Assembly: GCA_006503475.1 (NCBI GenBank)
Contig: RSEH01000116.1
Coordinates: forward strand, 62,001-126,000
Source of the DNA: Stentor roeselii
Taxonomy: Eukaryota > Ciliophora > Heterotrichea > Heterotrichida > Stentoridae
Reading direction: 5' to 3'
Length of the DNA stretch: 64,000 bases
Shown here: positions 30,060-39,090 of the stretch, piece by piece
Layout of the letters: every line of letters starts with the position of its first letter
How positions within the stretch are numbered: the first letter of the stretch is position 1
Position numbers and translations under genes: made by a program
The notes under the pieces: generated by a model
Databases searched by the model: none
Seen by the model: only the letters and a program-made list of their open reading frames with translations
Told to the model about the DNA's origin: nothing

Positions 30060-31202
30060 TTACAACGAAACTAATATCTTATCAGTGAACTCAGCAAGTA
30101 CTCTTAAAATCGACTCAGCTAACCAGTTCTGAGTATTTTCTGACTGAGAGTCCTGGTCGTTTACTTCCACGTATTCAGAGATGACGTTTACCATCTGATC
30201 CGAGGCGTTTTTGTATTCTTTCGCGATTTTTTCCTTGGTTTTTCCCTTGCCTTCATTTTTTTTCAAGGTTTTCATGGATATATGTGACTCTGAAAAATTT
30301 GTCCTTGCCATGAACTGTTGTTTTATTCTTTGAATTCTTTTGTTTTCTCTTTCTTGCCACATCTGGTTTAGTTTATAAAAAATAGAAAGAACTGCATTTG
30401 AAGTCACAGCGTCGTTTTTACTTTTAAAGTCCTCTAAAGCGAAGTAAATCGGTTTAGGAATCCAGTTGCTTGTAAAAGATTGATTCGCTGGGCAGGTTTG
30501 TTTTCCACATTTTGTTTTATTTTTAAAGAAACTCAGACCATTCGAGTCTTGAACCAGGTTTTTGAACTCTGCAGCTTCAGAAAATTCGATTTTTTCGATT
30601 TTCTGGAAAAGTTGTTGATTTTCTTCATGAAGTCTGAGGTTTTCCTTACAAATCTTCGGGAATTTCAAGATAAATTCTTTGGTTTTTTGAATTCCTTGGT
30701 TTGGGTCAAGGGTTTCTTTTGTGCATGACCTTGGAAGTTGAATCGATTTGAATAAAATTTTGATTTTTTTTGAAAGTTTCAAAGAATGTCGGCGATGTTC
30801 GAGACTTTCTTCGTTAGTCATTCGAAGGATTTCAAGAAGTCTTTGAATTTCAATTTGTTGAAGTTGTTTGGATTTTTCTTGATTCTGGAAAACTTGAGAA
30901 GACTGTTCTTGTTGAGTGAAAATTTTTAAGTTTAAAGTCGTGATTTCTTGACGAAGTTGAATAATTTCTTGATTTAGAAGTGATTTTGACTTTGACTCTT
31001 GTTTCAGTTTTTCTTTTAAGTCTTCTGTTTGAAATATTGAGTCTTTTAACTGTTGAGTTACTTTATCTCGTTCTTCTGATACTTGAATTAAGTATTTTTC
31101 CAGATACGCTACAGTTTTTTTTAACTCCAGGATTTCTTGTTTGTTCATCGAGGACTTAAAAGACTGTCGTGATCGAGGGTTGCTTGAACTTCGATATTCC
31201 AT
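30060..31202 (-). CDS. Coiled-coil protein, unknown
   Basis: 380 residues, strongly helical. Residues about 20-150 form a long coiled coil (KKTVAYLEKYLIQVSEERDK and on), a second short one follows near 185-210. The C-terminal half has a more conserved-looking block, SNAVLSIFYKLNQMWQEREN, then a basic stretch and an acidic end. Such layouts are common in centriolar and ciliary proteins, but I do not recognise a family. Its stop is five bases from the stop of the convergent RING-UBR gene; start context TTTAAATATG. Confidence 0.75.
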   Translation of the reverse strand: MEYRSSSNPRSRQSFKSSMNKQEILELKKTVAYLEKYLIQVSEERDKVTQQLKDSIFQTEDLKEKLKQESKSKSLLNQEIIQLRQEITTLNLKIFTQQEQSSQVFQNQEKSKQLQQIEIQRLLEILRMTNEESLEHRRHSLKLSKKIKILFKSIQLPRSCTKETLDPNQGIQKTKEFILKFPKICKENLRLHEENQQLFQKIEKIEFSEAAEFKNLVQDSNGLSFFKNKTKCGKQTCPANQSFTSNWIPKPIYFALEDFKSKNDAVTSNAVLSIFYKLNQMWQERENKRIQRIKQQFMARTNFSESHISMKTLKKNEGKGKTKEKIAKEYKNASDQMVNVISEYVEVNDQDSQSENTQNWLAESILRVLAEFTDKILVSL

Positions 31203-31269
31203 ATTTAAAACAAGAAGAAACCTTTCTAAGACTGATTCATTAAAATAATCATAAAAGTCTTGAGTTATA

Positions 31270-31929
31270 ATGAATTATTTTTACCTTTTGCTTTTTATTG
31301 TCAAGGCTTCAGTTTGTCCTTCTTATCAATGTTCTGAACTTCCTGAGACTATCTGCATGTCTTGGTCAGAAGGAGTCATTTTTCTCAACTCAAAAGGATG
31401 CCCATCGAAAAACGTTTGCAGTTTACAGAAAGCGATGATTGACTACGCCTTGAACCCTCAGTCAGGGTCTTATTCTTGTGAGTCAAGCGGGTCTTCAGAT
31501 GTGGTCACCGGGTATAATTATTGCGGAAAAGACTTGAAGTATAAGAAAAAACTGAGAAAAGGAGACTTTCCCAAAGAATGCTCTCAAGAAGGGTTTTCAG
31601 ATCAAAGCTGCTTGTTGGAAGATGGAAGTTTTTTGGAGTGTCGATGTGGAATGCAGTCGAAACTTTTTTGTAGTCCCAATCCGGATTCAGAGGTTTTTGA
31701 GGATTATTGGAAAGAGTGTGAAAATGATGATTTTATCGTTGAAGCTCAATTTTTTAACTATTATAAGACCTGGTTCGAGTATTATGTTGAGTACCAGTCA
31801 GCTGCTACTTGTGCCAAAGGACTGTTTAAAGAATTTAGTATCATTAGTTCTAAGGTGCCTTCAAGTGAATCATCTGGTGGGTTTTTGGTCACTCCTGTGA
31901 TGTTTTTTATTATAAGTTATAATTATTAG
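31270..31929 (+). CDS. Secreted Cys-rich protein, probably GPI-anchored
   Basis: 219 residues. A signal peptide (YFYLLLFIVKASVC) is followed by an ectodomain with about 20 cysteines, many in pairs (YNYCGKDL, CRCGMQSKLFC). The last residues form a hydrophobic tail (FLVTPVMFFIISYNY) after a Ser/Gly-rich spacer (SSKVPSSESSGG), the usual arrangement for GPI attachment. It is probably a ciliate surface protein. It is not a recognised family. The start follows GAGTTATA directly. Confidence 0.7.
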   Translation: MNYFYLLLFIVKASVCPSYQCSELPETICMSWSEGVIFLNSKGCPSKNVCSLQKAMIDYALNPQSGSYSCESSGSSDVVTGYNYCGKDLKYKKKLRKGDFPKECSQEGFSDQSCLLEDGSFLECRCGMQSKLFCSPNPDSEVFEDYWKECENDDFIVEAQFFNYYKTWFEYYVEYQSAATCAKGLFKEFSIISSKVPSSESSGGFLVTPVMFFIISYNY

Positions 31930-33074
31930 GCTTTTTTATGAATTGCAAAGGTGCTTCATGTCTGTAAATGAGAATTTCTGTGAATTAAGGAATCGGGATG
32001 AAGAAGGTAACTATTTAAATGACCAGCTGAGGTTGTTCAAGTCTACTCCTTCGAAATCGATTCGTATTGTTTCCAGTTGATGTTGGGTAAAATCTAGTTA
32101 GGCCCTTTAATATGGGATACTTTGTATATACGATGTGAACAGCTACTTCTGCTTGAAATTCTTGTAAACAGGGCAGGCGAAGCAGGTTTTCCATCTATCC
32201 ACACTGAAAAATTCTTACTTTGCACTGAGGGGCAGCCAATGTTGAACTGCTTGTCACACATAAAGGCTACAACTGTACTGAACTTATTTCCTTTCAACTT
32301 ACATTCGTAACCTCCTGAGTACTTCAAAGAGAACCCCATCCTCTCATCTCATCAATTTCTTGAATTTCTTCAAGTTTTCATCAAAGATTCACTATTTTTT
32401 AATGTATCGGTATTTTTCTGAATGGATTGTACTGACCAGTTTAGACTGGCCGATTCTAAGTCGATTTTCAGCTCTAATTCTTGGAGACCTTCTGGTGAAT
32501 CGATTTCAAACTGCTTTCAAATGGTTTCTCTATTGTTAGGTAGCTAAATATCCTATTTCTGTTTACTTTTAGATGTAGTCCTAGTTTTGTCTGATGGCTC
32601 CAGGTCTATCTTTCGGTAAATCATGGAAATTTTCCCAGTTTTAATAAGATTTAGTTAAAATTTCAGGATACATTTTAGTTCTTTTTTGTTTGAAGGGTTT
32701 TCAGTATTAAAAACCAGATTCACAGATCAAGAAGATATCTTTAAAGATCACTTCTCCATTTTAAGAGGGTAAAAAGGATTGATTAATAAGTGAGTGCATC
32801 ACCTTCGACCAAGAAAAGTCTTCAGTTCTTCATCTTACAAGTTCTACTTAATTTGGAGTACCACTTGGGCATTTCTTGAAATCCGATTGTGAGTCTTGGA
32901 GATTTAAATAAGGGTCAGGGTAACAACAATCATCGTATTTCACATTTTCGTTAACTTTCATATTCTCTTGAGAAAAATTATAATTTTGCGAAACCCGAGA
33001 TTTTTGAATTGTGTAAGTTCAATAACTTTTCACATCAAAATCAAAATGCCAACCCCAAAAAAAAAAAATCATTA
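31930..33074. other. Gene-free stretch with decayed coding fragments
   Basis: No intact gene. The minus strand holds fragments that still look coding (see the pseudogene entry). A 40-codon plus-strand frame at 31958-32080 is probably chance. Nothing else is recognised. Confidence 0.6.
32094..33000 (-). pseudogene. Fragments of a secreted, MRH-like host gene
   Basis: Three minus-strand pieces read as protein but are separated by stops and frame changes. The first (about 32850-33000) includes VKYDDCCYPDPYLNLQD; the second (about 32370-32520) EGLQELELKIDLESASLNW; the third (32094-32339) has YSGGYECKLKGNKFSTVV then FMCDKQ, which resembles the middle of mannose-6-phosphate-receptor-homology domains (YxxGxxCxLNGRxR...FxCD). 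They may come from one or two decayed genes. The MRH match is by eye and moderate. Confidence 0.45.
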
Positions 33075-35132
33075 TCAACTATTTAAAAACTCTTTAAAAA
33101 CTTTCAGTTCTTTTTCCCGATGATCCTTGATGCGTTTTTCAAGTTTATTTTTAGTTTCAATCCAATCAGGAGTAGAATCAAAAAAAAACACCAGTTGTTT
33201 TGAGTTTCCAATAGAAATAACTAAAACATTAGGTTCAGGCCTATCAAAAATGATGATTTTCTGGTACTTAGAGACTTCTTCAACATAGACAACAGTAGCA
33301 TTATAGTTAGTTGTAGCCAATATGAACAAATAAGGATCATCAATGATATACTTCAAATTTTTATAATGCCCTTCAAATATTTTAATCATTTTGCGATTCT
33401 GCAAAATCCCTTCATTAGTAGAATAAGCCTCTCCAGGCTTAACATCATAATCGACCTTCTGAACCAAAGGGTAACTTTCAGCGGCGTCATTTCCACTCAT
33501 CATTCTTCCAAGTTTCCTAAAAAGCAACAAAAGTCTCAGTTCAGTTCGAATCGAGTCTTCTTCAGTCCTGTTCCTTCGATGTTGAAGAGGAATCATCGAG
33601 TTGGCCTCATCAAGAGAAGGCAAAATATAATTCAAAGGAAGGTCAAGACTTTCATTCCATTTTAAAGACCTGATGAAAGTCCATTCTTGCTCGAATTTAC
33701 TTAAAATGTCTTCCGATTGTTTCGCTTGAATCGCTGAGCAAATCGTTTCCACATGAATTGATCTTGCTTTCTCCGCAGTTTCAAGCAACTTCGACTTGTT
33801 TATCATTGAAAAGTTTGATTTAAACAAGAGCCAAAACAACCTGCAGGTCAAAAAACATGAAAAAAAACGCAGTTCTTCTTCTGCTAGAAGAATAGTTGAG
33901 AGGATTTCAGTTAAAATCATTGAAAGTCTTTCACCTTCCAGCTCTGGGTGGCTGAAGAAGCCTTCTAGGGAATGGTGGAAGACTGACTGAAGAATGGAAA
34001 GACTTAAACCGATTAAATTGTCTTCTTTGCATCGAAGAAAGCTAAGAAGAGTCGCTGAGATGTCATTCGGGCTGGTTTCTGAGGACTTGGCCAGAACTGG
34101 TCCTGCCCTATTAGGAGGCTGTCTGAGAACATTCAAAAAGCTACTCGGGATATTGTTTTTAAACAGCAAAAGCAAAAGTTCATTGTAAAAATCTTGATAG
34201 TTTATCACACTCAGCATGTGAGACAAGGCGAATAACGCGATTGACATGGAAATATGATGCGGTTTCGGCTTGGCTTCAATTATACTAGCGGCCAGTACAG
34301 GAAGAACTAACAACTTTAAAAGTAAATCACAAAGTTTCGCATTAAAAGCAGGAACGTTTAGTTCAAAGATATCATTGATATGATACAACAAATCGTCAAA
34401 TTCCGAAATGACCTGTTCGAGTTTTCCTAAACTTTCTGCGACTTTTGCTGTTTTTTCAACATTTAGAATACTTTCCTTTAAATTGCTGATGAGGTTTAAA
34501 AAAAAGCCTGATTCCCAAATGAAATTCTGAATTTCTTCATCATTCGCTGTTTAAGTCTTACCTGTCAGTACTTTTAACACGACGTTCCTTGAACCTGTTC
34601 TGATAAGTGGCTCAGAGTGGTAAAAAAACATCATGGCGCCTGTGAAGAGAGAAAAGTGGTTGTTTTTGATGTAGTTTTCCAGTTGTTTTAAAGAAACGTT
34701 GACTGAGAGTCCTTTGATGAGAGACATGTAGTTTTCTATGATTTCTTCATCAGTGAAATCGAATGGGTGTGAAAGGATCTGGATGTAAAAAGGTGAATTC
34801 AACAGTGAATCGATATTTGATGGATTTTTTAAGTTGTGGATTAGAAGAGTGCTTGATTGAAGCACTTGGATCACTATTGACTTTTCGAACTCTTGTGATA
34901 AGAGACAGGAGTAGGTGTCTAGGGTTTTAAACGACATGAAAAGACTGAATGGAAAGTACTCAAAAAAATTGATGTTGTTCTGCTCACTCCAGACTAATGC
35001 TTCTGTTATTGTTGTTATGATACGGATTAGATGGCTCTTGTTTATTAGAGTTGCAGTTTTGTTGGAATTTAAGTACTCGAGAAGTCTCCTTTGTTTTATT
35101 TACATGAAATCTTCGTCGGTGTATTTAGACAT
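33075..35132 (-). CDS. CLEC16A: CLEC16A-like FPL-domain protein
   Basis: Three exons joined by two 15-base introns give 675 residues. The N-terminal FPL domain aligns with CLEC16A: LLEYLNSNKTATLINKS, TEALVWSEQNNINFFEYF, FDFTDEEIIENYMSLIKGLS and HFSLFTGAMMFFYHSEPLIR match the human SDEEIMAYYISFLKTLSL and ALYTEAIKFFNHPE blocks. The middle continues with the DDLLYHINDIF segment and helical repeats; the last 100 residues are beta-rich. CLEC16A (Ema, GOP-1) acts on endosomes and lysosomes in trafficking, autophagy and mitophagy. The first intron has an AAG acceptor, so the exact N-terminus is slightly less certain than the rest. Confidence 0.85.
34547..34561 (-). other. 15-base intron 2 in CLEC16A-like gene
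   Basis: Coding-strand gtaagacttaaacag, phase 1. Removal joins KVLT to ANDEEIQNF and merges two frames that both match CLEC16A. Confidence 0.9.
35089..35103 (-). other. 15-base intron 1 in CLEC16A-like gene (AAG acceptor)
   Basis: Coding-strand gtaaataaaacaaag. Removal joins MSKYTDEDFM to RLLEYLNS and deletes the only in-frame stop. The AAG end is shared with two other introns in this window. Confidence 0.7.
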
Positions 35133-35652
35133 TTATGGAAGAAGTTTGGGTTTTGAATGATGAGGGTTAGAGTTTTTTGGTTTTAAAATGATTTTATACC
35201 TTCCTCAGAATTTTATAATAATGTGAAGATGTCTATTATATATTATTTTAAATTTGATCACAATTGTATGTTTTTTTATTTTTCAGGATTTTTTGTCACT
35301 TATCAATATTTTATTAATTTAGAATTTTGTCTTTCTGAAAGGTTTCTCAAAGATTCTAATTGTTTTTTTTTTTTGACTGTGAATATTTTGAAATTATTCA
35401 TTTTGAAGATTTACATTTTAGCACCATCAATAGTTAGATTAACGTCTATTTTATCAGTTAGGGCTTAGATTTCATGAAAATCTAAAGATAAGCAATGATT
35501 TCATCTCTTGTCTCATATTATTCAGTAGTAATTACTAAAATAAGTAAACTTTTATTGTGGAAATCAATTCTCCCAGAAATAAACCCAAAAAAATTTCAAC
35601 ATGATTTTTAATCCTAAACTAACCCAGCTGATTCAAGCTAATTATCTAGTAA
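35133..35652. other. Divergent spacer, no gene seen
   Basis: 520 bases between the divergent CLEC16A-like and 5-phosphatase genes. AT-rich, with T-rich tracts on the plus strand near 35260-35400 and a C/A-rich, G-poor part near 35570-35650 before the 5-phosphatase start. A short frame at 35223-35468 has no coding character. Confidence 0.5.
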
Positions 35653-37542
35653 ATGGAAACAATCAAATCCTTGTTAAGAAACACTGAAACAAGTAAAGAA
35701 GTAACTTCCACTCAGCATTCACGAGGTAAGCTAAAACAAAACTCAAGCTACAAATCAGTTCAATTTTTCATAGTCCAAAACAAAGAAAAGCCATACGAGC
35801 AAGCGTAATTCAAACAAAGTATATACATAATAAAGTCCAAGTCTTTATTCCGAAAGCCAAAAGTGATGTTAATCCTTCCACTGACCTTAGAGCTAAAGAT
35901 CTATTCTCAAAACTCTCCATTCACATTCACCTGGGGCAATTCAAACCATTTCATCTGCGAGGTGCTAATAAATGACTCTTTCATATCCCTTGCACGTGAA
36001 CACGTCGGAGCTTATTCCAGGTACCAAGAAGAAGCATTTTACTTAGGCTCCTCTCAGCACAAATGGATCTGGTTTTACGAACAGTTCATTCCAAGCTTCA
36101 TGCACAAGTCCTCCGGCATCGTCGAGAGAAAAAGCAGTCTTTCCTTCGACCATTACGGAAAATCACTGATGGACGCTTTTGTAAACGGCGAGCTTCGACA
36201 GAAAGAAGAACAATTCACAAGTAAAAAAAGACTCGACTTGGTCATCTTGACTTGGAACGTCGCCGGGTTCTCTCCTCGTGGAAACTTGGAAGAATGGGTT
36301 AATTGTGAAGGTTTTTTCGAAAAGGACTCTGGAGAGTCAAATGAAAGACTGACAGAGCCTGATGTTATTATTTTTGCTTTACAGGAAATGTGTGAACTTA
36401 CGAAAATCCTTGGAGACCCTGTAAGAGAAGCTGAATGGGTCAGGTATTTAATGTGCCAGGCTTGTAAGGTGTATGGCGATGGCTACACGATTTTGCATAA
36501 GTCTTCATTGGTTGGGCTGATCAGTCTTGTTCTGATAAAAAATCAACTGGCTTCACTTGTTGAAAACCCTGCAGAACAACAGGTGAAACTAGGTCTAAAA
36601 GGCTTTGCAGGAAATAAAGGAGCTTTAGGTTTTCGTTTTGATTTACTTGGAAGTAGTTTATGTTTCATCAACTCTCACCTGGCATCTCAAAAGCAGAACT
36701 TTAAACTTCGTAATGAAAACGTGGTGCATATCACGAGAAACATGAAATTTTCTCTCGACAAGTCAACTTTAAGCTTATACGAACATGACTACATCTTCTG
36801 GTACGGCGACTTGAACTACCGTTTAGACTGTTTATCAACTGAAAAAATCATCAAGTTGATAACAGCGAAGAACTTTGAAGAATGTCTTTCATTTGATCAG
36901 CTGAGCAGAGCGAAGCAAGAAGAAGGGGTCTTAAGACAGTTCAGTGAAGGTAAAATAAATTTTTTACCAACTTTCAAATATCTCGTCGGGTCGAACCAGC
37001 ATAACGTCCGAAGAGACCCTGCCTGGTGCGACCGTATCTTGTGGAGTGGCAACGCGACTCAAAAGGCTTATGGCTCAGTTGACAAGATTCGCATCAGTGA
37101 TCATAAACCAGTCTTCGCAGTCTTCACTATTTTACTGAAAAAAAAAGACTTTAATAAAATGAGCATGGTTCGAGATGATATTTGTCGTGAAATTGATGAG
37201 AAACTTAAACAGGCTGTTCCAAAGACGGAAATATCGGAATCGGTTCTTTGTTTTGGAATTGCTCGAATGCATGAAAGGAATTTGAATACTATGAGCATTA
37301 GAAATACGGGAAAGGCGGTTGCTGAGTTTGATGTGCATTTTGAGGATTGGGTGGAAGTCACACCTCGACACTACTTGATGAGTCCGGAAGAATGTGTTAC
37401 TTTGAAAGTTGCTTTAGTGCTTAATACTAGGTTTTTCAAGGTTTTTAGGGAGAAAGGAGAAGAAATGGACAGGTATATCAAGATCTCGGTGAAAAATGGA
37501 ATCGAGTATTTTATTGGACTACAGTTTGAAGTGATTGAGTAG
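35653..37542 (+). CDS. Inositol polyphosphate 5-phosphatase (OCRL/INPP5B type)
   Basis: Splicing a 15-base intron adds an N-terminal exon and gives 624 residues. The N-terminus (about 35-110, with VQFFIVQNKEKPYEQA) fits the PH-like domain of OCRL. The phosphatase domain shows TWNVAGFSPRG, FALQEM (catalytic Glu), GFAGNKGAL, INSHLASQ, YGDLNYRL, DPAWCDRILW and SDHKPV. An ASH (MSP-like) domain closes the protein (about 525-624, SIRNTGKAVAEFDVHFEDW). The RhoGAP-like domain of animal OCRL is absent. It should remove the 5-phosphate from PI(4,5)P2 or PI(3,4,5)P3 on endosomal or ciliary membranes. Confidence 0.88.
35805..35819 (+). other. 15-base intron in 5-phosphatase gene (AAG acceptor)
   Basis: gtaattcaaacaaag, phase 2. 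Removal joins KEKPYEQ-A to IYIIKSKSLFR and removes an in-frame TAA. Without it the gene would start at 35866 and lose about 65 residues. Confidence 0.75.
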
Positions 37543-37578
37543 AGGTTGTGAATTCCTTCAGTTAAACTAAGATTTTAT

Positions 37579-37959
37579 TCAATATGCAAAATACTCTTCT
37601 TCTCGACTATTCGGGTCTTCATAGCACCCTGCTGGTCCTTTTCGCCACCTTTCATCAAGATTTTTGATAGAGCAGGAGAATTGCGGTTTATTCAGCATTT
37701 GGTTCACAATATTATGCATTTGACAGAGCCAAATTGACAACTCAACTCTAGAATCAACTTTCGCTGGGTGTTCTTTTAAAAGACGCTGAAAGTTCTCAGC
37801 ACATGGACGACAAGGGTACGCGTAAGGAAAGGTCTCGAAGAAGTCTTGAAAGGAACGCTTTTGCTTTTCTGAAGGATGCTCTGGACTATGGGCAGCGATA
37901 CTGTGCAAGAGACTCCAAGTATTGTTTCCAATCTCAGGCTTACTGTAGGGACAGTTCAT
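37579..37959 (-). CDS. GFER: Erv1/ALR FAD-linked sulfhydryl oxidase
   Basis: 126 residues, the core Erv1/ALR domain. W15 lies in the NNTWSLLHSIAA block, the redox centre is YPCRPCAENF (CxxC), then the FAD-binding CQMHNIVNQMLNKP helix, and a structural cysteine pair 15 residues apart in the CSIKNLDERW...C segment. This family reoxidises Mia40 and passes electrons to cytochrome c in the mitochondrial intermembrane space, or acts in other compartments. The long N-terminal shuttle region of animal ALR is missing, and the C-terminus is acidic (REEEYFAY). Start context AGATAAATGAAC. Confidence 0.93.
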   Translation of the reverse strand: MNCPYSKPEIGNNTWSLLHSIAAHSPEHPSEKQKRSFQDFFETFPYAYPCRPCAENFQRLLKEHPAKVDSRVELSIWLCQMHNIVNQMLNKPQFSCSIKNLDERWRKGPAGCYEDPNSREEEYFAY

Positions 37960-37990
37960 TTATCTTTTTTTAGGTTAACCATTATGAGGA

Positions 37991-38467
37991 CTACTTATTT
38001 ACCACTTCGGTCACTGGAGAATGGGCTTTTTTGAAACTGAAACAAGAAGTCAGCATCAGAATAGTCTCTAATCCGATAAAGAACAGAAGGAAAATGTTGT
38101 TAATAAAATCAGCCCAAAACCTTCCTAAACCTTACACAAAAGTCTGAAAAGCAAGATAAAAAACAGCAGATATCAAAGACGGAATAACAAGTCCCAAAAA
38201 CCACAAACTCGCTGAAAACGATTCAGTTTTATTAGCCAAGCTTCCTAAATACCTCATACCCATATGAATTCTAATAAACTGAACAATACTCATCAACAAA
38301 ACTCCTACAACTTCAGGAGCCAAGGTATTTGGCGGGTAGTAAAAAGTGGCCGATTTATAGATAAAGATCACAAGAGCCAAGCCGACATAAACACTAGTAA
38401 AATAATATTCAAAAAACAGCAAAGCCTGAAGGTTCAAATTAGACAAAGGTCTTGTTTCAGTTATCAT
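37991..38467 (-). CDS. TMEM216: TMEM216-like ciliary transition-zone protein
   Basis: The unspliced frame ends after 111 residues; a 15-base intron with an AAG acceptor restores 153 residues, close to human TMEM216 (about 145). Four hydrophobic helices: LNLQALLFFEYYFTSVYVGL, APEVVGVLLMSIVQFIRI, FLGLVIPSLISAVFYLAFQ and the restored INNIFLLFFIGLETILML. The SNLNLQALLFF start and QTFVFWADFINNIFLLFF match the LSSTPLEILFF and QTYVLRLEVILNGILLVF blocks of TMEM216. The family forms part of the MKS module at the ciliary transition zone. The start is 8 bases from the start of the divergent neighbour. Confidence 0.87.
38121..38135 (-). other. 15-base intron in TMEM216-like gene (AAG acceptor)
   Basis: Coding-strand gtaaggtttaggaag, phase 2. 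Removal joins AFQTFV to FWADFINNIF with exactly the spacing of animal TMEM216, whereas read-through would insert five extra codons. Confidence 0.85.
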
Positions 38468-38475
38468 TAATAATA

Positions 38476-39090
38476 ATGACTCTTCTAAAAATCATCTGTT
38501 CATATCTAGAAAACCCTCAAAACAAGCAAGACTTCGAAGCAACATTGATCGACCCTTACTTATGCGACGAGTGCTACAAAGTTCTCTGTTCTTACAGACA
38601 AGTCTCTTCCCCAAGCATTCCCCGGAGATGCCTTCTGACAGTCCAGGACTACGAAGTTTGCTCAACAAGTCAAGGACTGACAGTGAACATATTAAAAGCT
38701 TCAATAAAAAGCATGAAAGTCCAAGACCACAGCAACTACCTCTGCCTTGCTGATCACAGTTCTCAGGTGGTTCAAGCCTTACAAAAGCAGAAACATTCTC
38801 AAATCATGCAAAAATTTTCTTTAGAAGAAAGCCAGCTCAGTTCTTTCAATGATGTTCATGTCCCTGTCAGCAGCATTGGCTTCGGGATGAACTCTTCTGA
38901 AAAAAGTTTGAAATTCGCGAAGCAGAGATCGAATTACAAGTTTTTACAGTCTCAAGATGATATCTTGTTAGCTTTGCCAACTTTGAAAAATAACGAACCA
39001 CTTGAAGATGAAAAAAAAGAAAAAGAACCTGAATTAAGTGATTTTCCTGATTGGGCAGTGGTTTATCTCGTACATAAATATAAAAAGTGA
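38476..39090 (+). CDS. Unknown protein
   Basis: 204 residues from the ATG at 38476; the frame opens slightly upstream only with a TTG inside the neighbouring gene. The N-terminus has a helix and a cysteine-containing block, DPYLCDECYKVLCSYRQ, followed by RRCLLTVQDYEVC. The middle is polar, Gln/Ser-rich, and the C-terminus acidic then DFPDWAVVYLVHKYKK. No signal peptide or membrane helix. The TGA stop directly abuts the stop of the convergent coiled-coil gene with no base between. Family not recognised. Confidence 0.65.
   Translation: MTLLKIICSYLENPQNKQDFEATLIDPYLCDECYKVLCSYRQVSSPSIPRRCLLTVQDYEVCSTSQGLTVNILKASIKSMKVQDHSNYLCLADHSSQVVQALQKQKHSQIMQKFSLEESQLSSFNDVHVPVSSIGFGMNSSEKSLKFAKQRSNYKFLQSQDDILLALPTLKNNEPLEDEKKEKEPELSDFPDWAVVYLVHKYKK

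Noticed and set aside
31958-32080. A 40-codon plus-strand frame
   Set aside because: Too short, no homology, and overlapped nearby by minus-strand relic fragments.
32086-32100. gtaaaatctagttag, a possible 15-base intron on the plus strand
   Set aside because: An in-frame TGA precedes it and another stop follows at once, so no coding exons are joined.
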